Shown here: piece after piece, positions 26,211 to 35,145 of the stretch
How positions within the stretch are numbered: the first letter of the stretch is position 1
Layout: every line of letters begins with the position of its first letter
Assembly: GCF_004358425.1 (NCBI RefSeq)
Contig: NZ_CP037948.1
Location: forward strand, 992,001-1,056,000
Length of the DNA stretch: 64,000 bases
Origin: Qipengyuania sediminis
Lineage (GTDB): Bacteria; Pseudomonadota; Alphaproteobacteria; Sphingomonadales; Sphingomonadaceae
Direction: 5' to 3'
The notes under the pieces: model-generated
What the model was told of the DNA's origin: nothing
The model's input: the letters and a program-made list of their open reading frames with translations, nothing else
Databases searched by the model: none
Made by a program: the position numbers and the translations under genes

Positions 26211-27383
26211 TCAAGCGGCGGGGGTCGGCGTGCCGGGCGCGACCGGCGCGGTCGTGGTGGTCGGCGGGGCGCCTGCCCCCGCGGCACCGGGCACGGCGCT
26301 TTCGGGATCCTGCGTCGGCGCGACCGAGGGCGCGGCGACCGGTGCCGCCTCGTCCTTGAAAGTGCCACCCTGCGCACGAATCCACGCGCGCCACTGCGGC
26401 ATCGGCAGCGCTTCCACCGCGATCGGCATATAGGCGTGACGTGCCCCGCACAGTTCCGAGCATTGCCCGTAATAGACGCCCGGCTTCTCGATCGTCAGGA
26501 CGCGTTCGTTGAGGCGGCCCGGCACCGCGTCGATCTTGAACCACAAGCTCGGCACGGCGAAGGAATGGATCACATCCGCCCCGGTCACCTGGATGCGCAG
26601 CGGCACGCCCGCGGGCACCACCATGCGATTGTCCACCGCGAGCTGCTCGGGTTCCCCACGGCGCTTCGCCTCGTCCTCGGGCAGCATATTGGAGATCACT
26701 TCGAAATCGCCGTTGTCGGGATAGCTGTAGCCCCAATACCACTGATAGCCGGTCGCCTTGACCGTGATCGCATCCTTGGGCGGGCTGCGATACTGCTGCG
26801 ACAAGAGCGAGATGGAGGGGATGGCGATCCCGATCAGGATCAGCACCGGCACCAATGTCCAGGCGACTTCGAGAGCGGTGTTGTGCGTGGTGCGCGATGG
26901 CACGGGGTGCGCTTTGGCACGGAACCGCACCATGACATAAAGCAGCAATACCAGCACCAAGAGGCTGATCAGCCCCATCACCCACAGCAGCGCGGTATGG
27001 AACTTGAACGCGTAGCGACCGGAGGGCGAAAACTGCTTCTGCACGTCCAGCCCGCCATCGACCGGCATCCCGATCCCGGGCGTGGGCTTCATCGGCGTAT
27101 AGGCGGCGCTGCCAGCCGCGGCAGTGGCCTTGGACCCTTGGGCGACCGCCGCGGCCGCGGGCTGGCCCTGAGCGGAGACGGCATTGGCCGCGGTATCGGC
27201 GGTCTGATTGGCGTTCTCGGCAATGTTGCCGGCGGGCTGCGGCGCGTTGGCGCTGTTGGCGGGTACGGCGGCGGACTGCGCCATCAGCGGCCCCGCGGCG
27301 AAGGCCATCACCAGTATCGCCAGCAGGGCGGCGAGGATCGCGCCGACCCGGCCGCGCGTCAGATCGAGATTCGCCGTGGACAT
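26211..27383 (-). CDS. ctaC: Cytochrome c oxidase subunit II
   Basis: The 390-residue subunit carries the CuA centre that takes electrons from cytochrome c. CuA ligands are His273 (VIHSFAVP), Cys308, Glu310, Cys312, His316 and Met319 ([13 protein letters not shown]). Two spans (about 131-152 and 173-192) follow a signal peptide. Between signal and first span is an unusually long Ala/Gln/Asn-rich stretch (about residues 35-95), and the C-terminus is Pro/Ala/Thr-rich. No cytochrome c domain is fused. It is the first gene of the oxidase operon, with its promoter at 27494-27522. Confidence 0.96.
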   Translation of the reverse strand: MSTANLDLTRGRVGAILAALLAILVMAFAAGPLMAQSAAVPANSANAPQPAGNIAENANQTADTAANAVSAQGQPAAAAVAQGSKATAAAGSAAYTPMKPTPGIGMPVDGGLDVQKQFSPSGRYAFKFHTALLWVMGLISLLVLVLLLYVMVRFRAKAHPVPSRTTHNTALEVAWTLVPVLILIGIAIPSISLLSQQYRSPPKDAITVKATGYQWYWGYSYPDNGDFEVISNMLPEDEAKRRGEPEQLAVDNRMVVPAGVPLRIQVTGADVIHSFAVPSLWFKIDAVPGRLNERVLTIEKPGVYYGQCSELCGARHAYMPIAVEALPMPQWRAWIRAQGGTFKDEAAPVAAPSVAPTQDPESAVPGAAGAGAPPTTTTAPVAPGTPTPAA

Positions 27384-27493
27384 CCGTACGTGTTTCCGTT
27401 TCGCTGTCGCGCGCGGCGGCATGGCCGGCCGCGTGCGCGATAAGAACAGGCGGGGGAGGCGCCGCCCGCCGGCTGCCACGTCCCGTCGCGGGG

Positions 27494-27522
27494 CCTATAG
27501 GCACGGATCGCGCGGGCCTCAA
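27494..27522 (-). promoter_or_regulatory. Promoter of the cytochrome oxidase operon
   Basis: On the minus strand, TTGAGG (27517-27522), a 17-base spacer, then TATAGG (27494-27499) make a good vegetative promoter. The leader to ctaC would be about 105 bases. The next promoter-like signal downstream is not evident, so the run to the SDR-like gene may be one transcript. Confidence 0.55.
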
Positions 27523-27552
27523 GCCGGGGTGGAACAAAATTCGGCCGCGCAT

Positions 27553-27597
27553 CGCCTGGGGTTGCAAGAGTCGCGCGCCTGGGGTTTGACGCCTGGG
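27553..27597 (+). repeat. Three CGCCTGGG repeats before pyrE
   Basis: CGCCTGGGGTT occurs at 27553-27563 and again at 27576-27586; a third shorter copy CGCCTGGG starts at 27590 and abuts the ATG at 27598. Spacings are 23 and 14 bases. The last copy may double as part of the ribosome site. The function is unknown. Confidence 0.6.
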
Positions 27598-28179
27598 ATG
27601 ACCGAAGCCGAGGTGCTCGCCGAATTCCGCGCCAGCGATGCGCTGCTCGAAGGGCATTTCGTGCTGTCCTCGGGGCGCCATTCGGCGCGCTACCTGCAAT
27701 GTGCACGGGTGCTCATGAACGGGGTTCGGGCAGAGCGGCTGGCGCGCGCTCTCGCTGCCAAGCTGCCCGCCGAATTGCGCGAAAGCATCGATTTCGTGGT
27801 CAGCCCGGCGATGGGCGGCCTCATCATCGGGCACGAGATGGGCCGCGCGCTCGGCGTCGATGCGCTGTTTCTCGAGCGGCCCCAAGGCAGTTTCGAGCTG
27901 CGCCGCGGCTTTCGTCTCGAACCGGGCGCGCGCGTGCTGATGGTGGAGGACGTCGTCACCACCGGCCTCTCCAGCCGCGAAGCCATCGAGGCAGTCGCGC
28001 GAGAAGGAGGCGAAGTCATCGCCGAAGCGGCGCTGGTCGATCGTTCGGGCGGATTGGCCGATATCGGCGTGCCATTCGTGCCGCTGATCGCCATCGACGT
28101 GCCGAGCTATGCAGAGGACGACGTGCCCCCCGAACTCGCCGCTATCCCGGTGACCAAGCCGGGCAGCCGGCGCGCATGA
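27598..28179 (+). CDS. pyrE: Orotate phosphoribosyltransferase
   Basis: The 193-residue enzyme joins orotate to PRPP to give OMP. The PRPP-binding loop [11 protein letters not shown] (116-126) is complete, and [14 protein letters not shown] and [19 protein letters not shown] are typical of the alphaproteobacterial PyrE. The start at 27598 was selected because upstream codons are antisense to ctaC. It overlaps pdxJ by ATGA (28176-28179) and so heads a coupled operon. Confidence 0.95.
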   Translation: MTEAEVLAEFRASDALLEGHFVLSSGRHSARYLQCARVLMNGVRAERLARALAAKLPAELRESIDFVVSPAMGGLIIGHEMGRALGVDALFLERPQGSFELRRGFRLEPGARVLMVEDVVTTGLSSREAIEAVAREGGEVIAEAALVDRSGGLADIGVPFVPLIAIDVPSYAEDDVPPELAAIPVTKPGSRRA

Positions 28180-28907
28180 CGCCGCACCGCCTCCGTCTCG
28201 GCGTCAACATCGATCACGTTGCCACCATCCGCAACGCGCGCGGCGGCGACCATCCCGATCCGGTCCGCGCGGCGGAGATCGTGGCGGCGGTCGGCGGCGA
28301 TGGCATTACCGCGCACCTGCGCGAAGATCGCCGCCATATCCGCGACAGCGACCTCGCGCGCATACAGGCGGCGACCGGGCTGCCGCTCAATCTCGAAATG
28401 GCGGCCACCGAGGAGATGCTGGCGATCGCCCTCGCCCATAAACCGCACGCCGCCTGCATCGTGCCCGAAAAGCGCGAGGAGCGCACGACAGAGGGCGGTC
28501 TCGATGCGGCAGGCCAGCACAACCGGCTCGCTCCGATCGTCAGCCGCCTGGCGGACGCGGGCATCCGCGTCAGCCTCTTCATCGCAGCGGACGAACGCCA
28601 GCTCGAAGCCGCGATCCGGCTCCGTGCGCCGGCCGTCGAGTTCCACACCGGCGACTATGCCCATGCGACAGGCGAGCAGCGCGCCATCGAGCTGAAGCGC
28701 ATCGCCGACATGGCCGCGCTCGCCGCCAAGAACGGGATCGAGCCCCACGCCGGCCACGGCCTCACCTTCGACAACGTCCAGCCCATCGCCGCCATCCCGC
28801 AATTGGCCGAGCTCAACATCGGCCACTATCTGGTGGGCGAGGCGGTGTTCACCGGCCTTGCCGACGCGGTCCGCCAGATGCGCGAACTGATGGACGCAGC
28901 GCGATGA
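28176..28907 (+). CDS. pdxJ: Pyridoxine 5'-phosphate synthase
   Basis: The 243-residue TIM-barrel enzyme condenses 1-deoxyxylulose 5-phosphate and 3-amino-2-oxopropyl phosphate to PNP, the last ring-forming step of DXP-dependent vitamin B6 synthesis. Motifs [17 protein letters not shown] (7-23), [21 protein letters not shown] and [10 protein letters not shown] are all present. It is coupled to pyrE upstream and acpS downstream by 4-base overlaps; pdxJ-acpS-lepB is a conserved alphaproteobacterial order. Confidence 0.97.
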   Translation: MTPHRLRLGVNIDHVATIRNARGGDHPDPVRAAEIVAAVGGDGITAHLREDRRHIRDSDLARIQAATGLPLNLEMAATEEMLAIALAHKPHAACIVPEKREERTTEGGLDAAGQHNRLAPIVSRLADAGIRVSLFIAADERQLEAAIRLRAPAVEFHTGDYAHATGEQRAIELKRIADMAALAAKNGIEPHAGHGLTFDNVQPIAAIPQLAELNIGHYLVGEAVFTGLADAVRQMRELMDAAR

Positions 28908-29305
28908 TCATCGGTCTCGGCTCCGATTTATGCAATATCGAACGAATTCAATCGTCTCTCGACCGTTTTGGAGAACGTTTCGAGCTTCGCTGCTTCACCG
29001 AAACCGAACGCGCCAAGGCGGCTAAGCGGCCCTTTACCCGGGCCGGCACCTACGCCAAGCGCTTCGCCGCCAAGGAGGCGTTTTCGAAGGCGGTCGGCAC
29101 CGGTTTTCGGCGCGGCGTCTATCTCAGCACCATCGGCGTCGTAAACGCCCCTTCCGGCGCCCCGACGCTCGCGCTGACCGGTGGGGCGGCCAAGCGGCTT
29201 GCGGAATTGACCCCGCCGGGGCATGAGGCGCGCATTCATCTCACCCTCACCGACGATCACCCATGGGCGCAGGCCTTCGTGATCATCGAGGCCATCCCCC
29301 TATGA
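28904..29305 (+). CDS. acpS: Holo-[acyl-carrier-protein] synthase
   Basis: The 133-residue phosphopantetheinyl transferase activates acyl carrier protein from CoA. The Mg2+-binding [12 protein letters not shown] (residues 4-15, Asp8) and [15 protein letters not shown] (Glu near 57) are intact. The base composition around the start (28904-29000) is slightly more AT-rich than its neighbours. Both ends overlap neighbouring genes by ATGA. Confidence 0.97.
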   Translation: MIIGLGSDLCNIERIQSSLDRFGERFELRCFTETERAKAAKRPFTRAGTYAKRFAAKEAFSKAVGTGFRRGVYLSTIGVVNAPSGAPTLALTGGAAKRLAELTPPGHEARIHLTLTDDHPWAQAFVIIEAIPL

Positions 29306-30195
29306 CCAGCGACACCGCCCCCATGACCACTCCGGAGCCGGAGCGCGCCCAGCCAGCGCCCAAAGAGAAGATCAACTGGTGGGCGGAACTGCGCGGGCTG
29401 GCGCTGATGCTGCTCGGCGTGCTGGCGTTGCACAGCTTCGTGGGCAAACCGTTCTACATCCCGTCCGAATCGATGATGCCCAACCTCCTTACCGGCGACC
29501 GGCTGGTGGTGAGCAAATATCCCTATGGCTACAACTGGACCTCGCTGAGCTTCCATCCCCTTCCCCGCAGCGACTGGCGCCTGTTCGGCGCGACGCCCCA
29601 ATATGGCGATATCGTGATCCCGCTTCCGCCCGACCGGGACGAGGATTACATAAAGCGAGTCGTCGCCTTGCCGGGCGACCGGATCGCGGTCGTCAACGGC
29701 CGCATCATCCTGAACGGCACGCCGGTGCCGCAGCGGGTTGAGCCGGCGATCGAGATTCCGGTCGATCTCAACAGTCCCTGCGACGAAAGCGTCTATCCCG
29801 GCATGCGCCTGACGCGCGCCGATGGCAGCATGGTCTGCCGGATGCCGGTCTATCGCGAGACCATGCCCAACGGCGCGACCTATCTCGTTATCGATCACAA
29901 GACCCAGCCGCTCGACAACATGGCGGAAATCACCGTGCCGGCGGATGCGGTCTTCGTGATGGGCGACAATCGCGATCATTCCGCCGACAGCCGGGCATCG
30001 ACCTGGGAAAAGGGATTGGACGGGCCGGTGCCGCTCGCGAACATCGGCGGAAGGGCCGAATTCATCACCTTTTCGCTCGACGGCACGACCAATCTCAATC
30101 CCGTTAGCTGGTTCACCTCGCTGCGCGGGGGGCGCGCCTTCAGCACATTGAGGCCCGCGATCGAGGGCGGCAAGCCGGCCCCGGCGGAGCGCTGA
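29302..30195 (+). CDS. lepB: Signal peptidase I
   Basis: The 297-residue inner-membrane Ser-Lys protease removes signal peptides from exported proteins. Catalytic Ser57 lies in PSESMMP, Lys118 in [13 protein letters not shown], and the late motif [12 protein letters not shown] is present. One N-terminal span (about 30-46) anchors it. The start overlaps acpS by ATGA. In most alphaproteobacteria rnc and era follow; here an AI-2E-type transporter gene starts two bases after the stop. Confidence 0.97.
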   Translation: MTSDTAPMTTPEPERAQPAPKEKINWWAELRGLALMLLGVLALHSFVGKPFYIPSESMMPNLLTGDRLVVSKYPYGYNWTSLSFHPLPRSDWRLFGATPQYGDIVIPLPPDRDEDYIKRVVALPGDRIAVVNGRIILNGTPVPQRVEPAIEIPVDLNSPCDESVYPGMRLTRADGSMVCRMPVYRETMPNGATYLVIDHKTQPLDNMAEITVPADAVFVMGDNRDHSADSRASTWEKGLDGPVPLANIGGRAEFITFSLDGTTNLNPVSWFTSLRGGRAFSTLRPAIEGGKPAPAER

Positions 30196-30196
30196 G

Positions 30197-31342
30197 GTGG
30201 CGGCGGAGAGCGCGGCGGGCGACCAGTCGGGCCTTTCGCCCGAAGAGGCCCGCGATCTCGGAACCAGCCCAGCGCGCATTTCGGATCCGCGCATCCGCCA
30301 TGAATACCAGCGCGCCTTCATCTGGGCGGTGACGATCGGGGCGGTGGCGCTGACGGTCTATCTGTCGAGCGCGCTGCTGGCCATCTTCGGCGCGATGGTC
30401 TTCGCCGCGCTGATTGATGGCGGCGCGCGCCTGCTCGGCCGGGTCCTGCCGCTGTCGCGCGGCTGGCGCGTCGCGATCGTGCTGACGCTCACCCTGATTT
30501 TCCTTGCCTGGCTGCTTTACTTCGCGGGATCCACTATCTCCACCGAAGCCGCCCTGTTCCCGGAGCTGATCCAGAACCAGATCGGCGCCTTGATCGTCTG
30601 GGCGCAAAGCCAGGGCATCGATGTCAGCCTGAGCCAGCTGCAGGGTTACGCCGGCCAGATGTCCAGCGGCATGGGCACCGTCACGCGCGCGGTGGGCGGC
30701 ATCCTGGGCGGACTGACCACTACGTTCCTTATCGCGATCATCGGTATCTACCTCGCGGTCGAGCCCCGGTCTTACGAGCGTGGGATGGCCTGGATGCTGC
30801 CACGCAACAAGCGCGATGGCTTTTTCGAGACCATCCAGCGGATGGGCTTCACGATGCGCCGCCTGCTCGCCGGTCGGTTGATCGGCATGGCCGCGCAGGG
30901 CTTCATCACCTATGTCGCGCTCGCCTGGCTCGCGCCGCTGGTGGTTGAAGAACCGGTCCCCATGGCGGCGCTGCTGGGCATCCTTACCGCGCTGTTCGCC
31001 TTTGTGCCCAATCTGGGCGCGATCATATCGGGCGCGCTGATGGTGCTGGTCGGCTTCTCAGGCGGGGTCGACATGGGGCTCTACACCATCGCCGTCTATC
31101 TCGTGATCCAAACGCTGGACGGTTATGTCTTTACGCCCATGATCGCCAAGAAGACGGTCGATCTCGCGCCCGCCCTGGTGCTGGCGATGCAGCTGATCAT
31201 GGGCATCTTGTTCGGAGTGATCGGCCTGCTGCTAGCCGACCCGCTGCTGGCGATGATCAAGGTCGCGCTCGAGCGCCGGGCCGAGAGCAATGCCACGAGC
31301 GAACGGGTCGATGCCGTTATCAAGGCCGCCGGTGGCACGTAA
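30197..31342 (+). CDS. AI-2E-family transporter (PF01594)
   Basis: The 381-residue membrane protein has about seven to eight spans with the family pattern: an N-terminal pair, a long amphipathic central part and ALLGILTALFAFVPNLGAIIS-type loops. It ends in a helix with LADPLLAMIKVALE. Members export small signals or work as antiporters; substrate cannot be predicted from family alone. The start is GTG, one base past the lepB stop, so translation probably relies on coupling. It overlaps the next gene by 11 bases. Confidence 0.85.
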   Translation: MAAESAAGDQSGLSPEEARDLGTSPARISDPRIRHEYQRAFIWAVTIGAVALTVYLSSALLAIFGAMVFAALIDGGARLLGRVLPLSRGWRVAIVLTLTLIFLAWLLYFAGSTISTEAALFPELIQNQIGALIVWAQSQGIDVSLSQLQGYAGQMSSGMGTVTRAVGGILGGLTTTFLIAIIGIYLAVEPRSYERGMAWMLPRNKRDGFFETIQRMGFTMRRLLAGRLIGMAAQGFITYVALAWLAPLVVEEPVPMAALLGILTALFAFVPNLGAIISGALMVLVGFSGGVDMGLYTIAVYLVIQTLDGYVFTPMIAKKTVDLAPALVLAMQLIMGILFGVIGLLLADPLLAMIKVALERRAESNATSERVDAVIKAAGGT

Positions 31343-32474
31343 ATTCCTGTATCTCATCGTCGCGATCGTCGTGTTGATCCTTATCGGCGCGATCGCGCTC
31401 GCGCTGTGGTCGCGGCAGGCGACGGAATTGGCCTTCGTGCCCCGGACCCAATTCACCGCGCAGGCGCCCCTGTCCGCCAATGCCTATGCCGACCCGGCAA
31501 TGTGGTATTCGCGCCCCGGCCTCGGGGCCAACGATCCCGCGCGTTTCCGGCCGGTCGGGCCTGATAGCGATCCTTCCATCGAAGAGGCCCCGCCTTTCGC
31601 GGTCTTCTTCGTGCATCCGACAAGCTACATCCCGCTCGCTCTGACCGAGCAGGCGAATTGGAACGCCGCCCTCGGCGATACCACAGCCGAGAGCCGGGCG
31701 CGGCTATTCCTGCGGGGCATGGCAAGCGCCTTCAATCGCGCCGAGGCGATCTGGGCACCCAAGTACCGCCAGGCCGTCGCGGGCGCTTTCCTGACCGACA
31801 AGCCCGAGGCGGCGCGCGCCATCGACGCCGCCTATGCCGATGTGCGTGAAGCTTTCCGTTACTTCCTCGACGATACGCCCGCGGGAACGCCGATCGTTCT
31901 GGCCGGGCACAGCCAGGGTGCCCTCCACGTCCTGCGCCTGCTGCGCGATGATATGAACACGGAAAAAGTCCGGTCCCGCATCGCCGCGGTCTATGCGATC
32001 GGCTGGCCGATCTCGATCGCGCACGATCTTCCCGCCCTGCCCTTCCCCGGTTGCGAAAGGGCCGGACAGGCGCGCTGCATCTTCACATGGTCGAGTTTCG
32101 CGGAGCCGGCCGACCCGTCGATGCTGCTGATCCGCTATTCGCAAACCCCCGGCTTCGACGGGCTGCCGCGTGGCGAAGGGCCGATCCTTTGCGTCAATCC
32201 GCTGACCGGGGCGGCAGGGGGCAACGCCCCCGCAAGCGCCAATCTGGGCACCCTGGTCCCCAACGCCGACCTTTCGGGCGGCGAACTGGTAGCAGGCGCA
32301 GTGCCGGCGCGCTGCGATGATCGCGGCCTGCTGCTGATCGGCGATCCCCCGCGGATGGGCCAGGGGGTGCTGCCGGGCAACAACTATCACGTCTACGACA
32401 TCCCGCTGTTCTGGAAGAACCTCGAAGGCGATGTGGTGGAGCGGGTGCGCGCATGGACCCCGCCGGAACGATAG
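31332..32474 (+). CDS. DUF3089 alpha/beta-hydrolase-like protein
   Basis: The 380-residue protein starts with a membrane anchor (FLYLIVAIVVLILIGAIALAL) and is then extracytoplasmic. It contains a nucleophile elbow AGHSQGA and segments FFVHPTSYIP, YADVREAFRYFL and NNYHVYDIPLFW typical of DUF3089, a family with alpha/beta-hydrolase features and unknown substrate. The start is GTG at 31332, inside the previous gene, which places the hydrophobic anchor directly at the N-terminus. The end overlaps ruvX by 22 bases. Confidence 0.8.
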   Translation: MARKFLYLIVAIVVLILIGAIALALWSRQATELAFVPRTQFTAQAPLSANAYADPAMWYSRPGLGANDPARFRPVGPDSDPSIEEAPPFAVFFVHPTSYIPLALTEQANWNAALGDTTAESRARLFLRGMASAFNRAEAIWAPKYRQAVAGAFLTDKPEAARAIDAAYADVREAFRYFLDDTPAGTPIVLAGHSQGALHVLRLLRDDMNTEKVRSRIAAVYAIGWPISIAHDLPALPFPGCERAGQARCIFTWSSFAEPADPSMLLIRYSQTPGFDGLPRGEGPILCVNPLTGAAGGNAPASANLGTLVPNADLSGGELVAGAVPARCDDRGLLLIGDPPRMGQGVLPGNNYHVYDIPLFWKNLEGDVVERVRAWTPPER

Positions 32475-32938
32475 TCGAAACCGCGCGCGATTTCGCGGCG
32501 CTGCTGCCGGAGGGCGGCGCGCTGCTCGGCCTCGATCTCGGCACCCAGACGATCGGCGTCGCGAGTTGTGACGCCGGGTGGCGATATGCAACCGCGGGGA
32601 CGACCCTGCCGCGGGGCAAGTTCGCCGCCGACGCCGCCAAACTTGCCGAACTTGTCCTTGCGCGTGCGATCAGGGGCATCGTTATCGGCCTGCCGCGCAA
32701 TATGGACGGCAGTGAAGGTCCGCGCGCGCAGGCCTCCCGCGCATATGCCCGAAATCTTGCCGCGCGCCTTGGCCAGCCGATCCTGCTATGGGACGAGCGT
32801 TGGTCGACGCTTGCCGCGGAGCGCGATCTCATCGCGCAGGACATCAGCCGCAAGAAGCGTGGCGCCGCGATCGACAGCCATGCCGCGGCGGTGATCCTGC
32901 AAGGCGCGATCGACGCTCTCGCCGGGGGCAGTTTCTAA
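32453..32938 (+). CDS. ruvX: Putative pre-16S rRNA nuclease / Holliday junction resolvase YqgF
   Basis: The 161-residue RNase H-like nuclease processes the 5' end of pre-16S rRNA and has been proposed as a Holliday junction resolvase. GLDLGTQTIGVA (residues 26-37, with catalytic Asp28), GIVIGLPRNMDGSEGPRA, LWDERWSTLAAERDL and IDSHAAAVILQG are all in place. Overlap with DUF3089 indicates coupling. It ends in a shared CTAA with the convergent helicase gene. Confidence 0.93.
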   Translation: MDPAGTIVETARDFAALLPEGGALLGLDLGTQTIGVASCDAGWRYATAGTTLPRGKFAADAAKLAELVLARAIRGIVIGLPRNMDGSEGPRAQASRAYARNLAARLGQPILLWDERWSTLAAERDLIAQDISRKKRGAAIDSHAAAVILQGAIDALAGGSF

Positions 32939-34281
32939 GCTAAAGCGGAGACGCCAAGAAAATCGGGTTGCGGCCCGTTCCAGGTGCCGGGCGCAAGCGC
33001 GGGCTCTTCGATCACCTGGTCGCGCGGTGCATCGCGGCGCGGTCGTCGCTCCACGGCATCCTCGCGGCGCGGGTGGCGAGGCGCGGGCTCAGCGCGTTGT
33101 TCACCCGTGACCTCGGCCTCGCGCGGCGGACTAGCCGGCTCACGCGGGCGAAGCTCCACGCGCACGTCCTTCTGTCCGAAGACGGGAATCGTGCTGCCCG
33201 TCAGCTTCTCGATGTTCTCGATCGCCTCAGCGTCTTCCTTCGCCACCAGCGTGAAGGCGCGCCCCTTGGCCCCCGCGCGGCCGGTGCGGCCGACACGGTG
33301 AACGTAGTCGTCGGGGTGCCAGGGGGTGTCGAAATTGAAGACGTGGCTTACGCCCTTGATGTCGAGCCCACGCGCCGCAACGTCGCTGGCGACGAGGATA
33401 TTGATTTCGCCCGCCTTGAACCGGTCGAGCTCCCTGATCCGGCTCGCCTGATCCATGTCGCCATGAATCTCCCCGCTGGCGAAGCCGTGGCTCTGCAAGC
33501 TCTTGTTGACCTCGCGCACCGTGGTCTTGCGATTGGCGAAGATGATCGCGCTTTCGACGAGATCGTGCTGCAGCAGCCAGCGCAGCGTGTCCCGCTTGGC
33601 ACGGCTCTCGGTCTTCACCTTGAAGGCGGTGATATTGATATTGTTCGAAGCCGCGCGGCTCACCTCGATCCGCTTGGGCGCTTTCAGAAAAGTTTTCGCC
33701 AGCTTCTCGATCGGTGGCGGCATGGTGGCTGAAAACAGCAGCGTCTGCCGGCTTTCCGGAAGCTTGGAACAGATGAACTCGATGTCAGGAATGAACCCCA
33801 TGTCGAGCATGCGGTCCGCCTCGTCGATCACCAGGAGGTCGCAGCCGTTGAGAAGGATCTTGCCGCGCTCGAACAGATCCATCAGCCGGCCCGGTGTGGC
33901 GATGAGCACGTCAACACCGGCGGTCAGCGCCTTGACCTGATCGCCCATCTGCACCCCGCCGATCAGGAGCGCCATCTTGAGGTCGTGATTCTTGCCGTAC
34001 TTTTCGAAGTTCTCGGCGACCTGGGCCGCCAGCTCGCGCGTCGGCTCCAGGATCAGGCTGCGCGGCATCAGCGCGCGGCGGCGGCCATGATCCAGAATGT
34101 CGATCATCGGCAGCACGAAGCTCGCGGTCTTGCCCGTGCCCGTCTGCGCGATGCCGATGATGTCCTTCATCGCCAGCACCGCCGGGATCGCTTCGCGCTG
34201 AATGTCGGTGGGGTTGGTATAGCCCGAGGCGTCGACTGCCTTCAAAAGCTTGGGGGAGAGGCCGAGGTCGGCGAAGGACAT
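32935..34281 (-). CDS. DEAD-box RNA helicase (RhlE-like)
   Basis: The 448-residue ATP-dependent RNA helicase has all motifs: Q motif (YTNPTDIQREAIP), Walker A AQTGTGKT, PTRELAAQV, TPGRLMD, DEAD, SAT, ARGLDI and HRVGRTGRAG. The C-terminal about 75 residues are Arg/Pro/Glu-rich and disordered, the usual RNA-binding tail of RhlE-type enzymes, ending NGPQPDFLGVSALA. It acts on structured RNA, ribosome assembly or cold response. The ATG at 34281 was chosen because the Q-motif region begins just after it. Confidence 0.92.
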   Translation of the reverse strand: MSFADLGLSPKLLKAVDASGYTNPTDIQREAIPAVLAMKDIIGIAQTGTGKTASFVLPMIDILDHGRRRALMPRSLILEPTRELAAQVAENFEKYGKNHDLKMALLIGGVQMGDQVKALTAGVDVLIATPGRLMDLFERGKILLNGCDLLVIDEADRMLDMGFIPDIEFICSKLPESRQTLLFSATMPPPIEKLAKTFLKAPKRIEVSRAASNNINITAFKVKTESRAKRDTLRWLLQHDLVESAIIFANRKTTVREVNKSLQSHGFASGEIHGDMDQASRIRELDRFKAGEINILVASDVAARGLDIKGVSHVFNFDTPWHPDDYVHRVGRTGRAGAKGRAFTLVAKEDAEAIENIEKLTGSTIPVFGQKDVRVELRPREPASPPREAEVTGEQRAEPAPRHPRREDAVERRPRRDAPRDQVIEEPALAPGTWNGPQPDFLGVSALA

Positions 34282-34441
34282 GCGGGTAAGATCGCGATCG
34301 TGGTTGGGCGTGGCCGCTGGCGGCGATGACCTTGGAATAAGCGATCCGGCGCAATGCTCTCGCGACGGCCGGGCGCGCGCGCGCCTTGCGCCCGGCACGG
34401 CGAAAAGTCAAGAAATGGCGATCACGCCACTGCGGCCGGGC

Positions 34442-34990
34442 TCAATTTTCCGCGACCAACATCCGGAACCGCGCGATCTCGCAACGCACTCCGCTCCGCG
34501 ACAGAACGCGGTCACGGCTGGCGCAGATCTGGCCATCGGCGTGGGGTTTGTCGACATAGAAGCCGCGGTAGAAATCGCGCGCGGAGCACGCCTTTTCGAG
34601 ATCGGCCGCGATCAGCCTGCGATCGCGCAGAAACAGCAGCAGCCTGGACCCGCTCGCGGGCCTGCCCCCGGCAATGGTGTTCATGCGCAAGCATTCGCCC
34701 ATCTTGCGCTCGCTCAGCCGCAGCGGTTCGCTCGCCGGCCCCAGCGAAGCGGTATGATCGCGCACCGGCCCCGGCATGGGGACGATGCGAAAGATGATGT
34801 GCTGCTCTATCCGCACTTGCGCGGCTACCGGGGGGAGGATTTGAGCCGTGAGCTGGCGCCACACGGTGAAGGCGTCGCCATGACTGCCCGCTGCCGCTTC
34901 GACCAGCGGGCCCGCCCCCGGATGCAGCGGGGCAGGTTGCGGCGTCAGCGCCAGCGACAGATTGGCAAGGAGGGAAGCGACCGGCGGCAT
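34442..34990 (-). CDS. Hypothetical exported protein
   Basis: The 182-residue product starts with a weak signal-like hydrophobic segment (VASLLANLSLALTPQPA) and has four Cys residues, two near the end (ACSARDFYRGFY; SGVRCEIARF), suggesting disulfides in the periplasm. The C-terminal region DGQICASRDRVLSRSGVRCEIARF looks conserved in character. I do not recognise a family. It is preceded by 155 bases divergent from the FAD oxidase, and its own upstream region is shared. Confidence 0.6.
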   Translation of the reverse strand: MPPVASLLANLSLALTPQPAPLHPGAGPLVEAAAGSHGDAFTVWRQLTAQILPPVAAQVRIEQHIIFRIVPMPGPVRDHTASLGPASEPLRLSERKMGECLRMNTIAGGRPASGSRLLLFLRDRRLIAADLEKACSARDFYRGFYVDKPHADGQICASRDRVLSRSGVRCEIARFRMLVAEN

Positions 34991-35145
34991 GGTGAGGCGA
35001 AGCGAGGCTTTCTGCTACCCGCCGTGACGGCGGTGGAGAGGTTACGTCGGCTGGCGCGCTATCGGGCAGGCACATTGAACACCTCCTTAATCCGCTTGTC
35101 CATGCCGGCTGGCGCAATGCGCAGCGCCTGTGGCATGCGGGCCGC

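Noticed and set aside
24056..26359. A 767-codon open frame on the plus strand
   Set aside because: It is antisense to ctaB and ctaD, rich in His/Arg/Asp with no fold-like pattern; it results from codon bias in a GC-rich genome.
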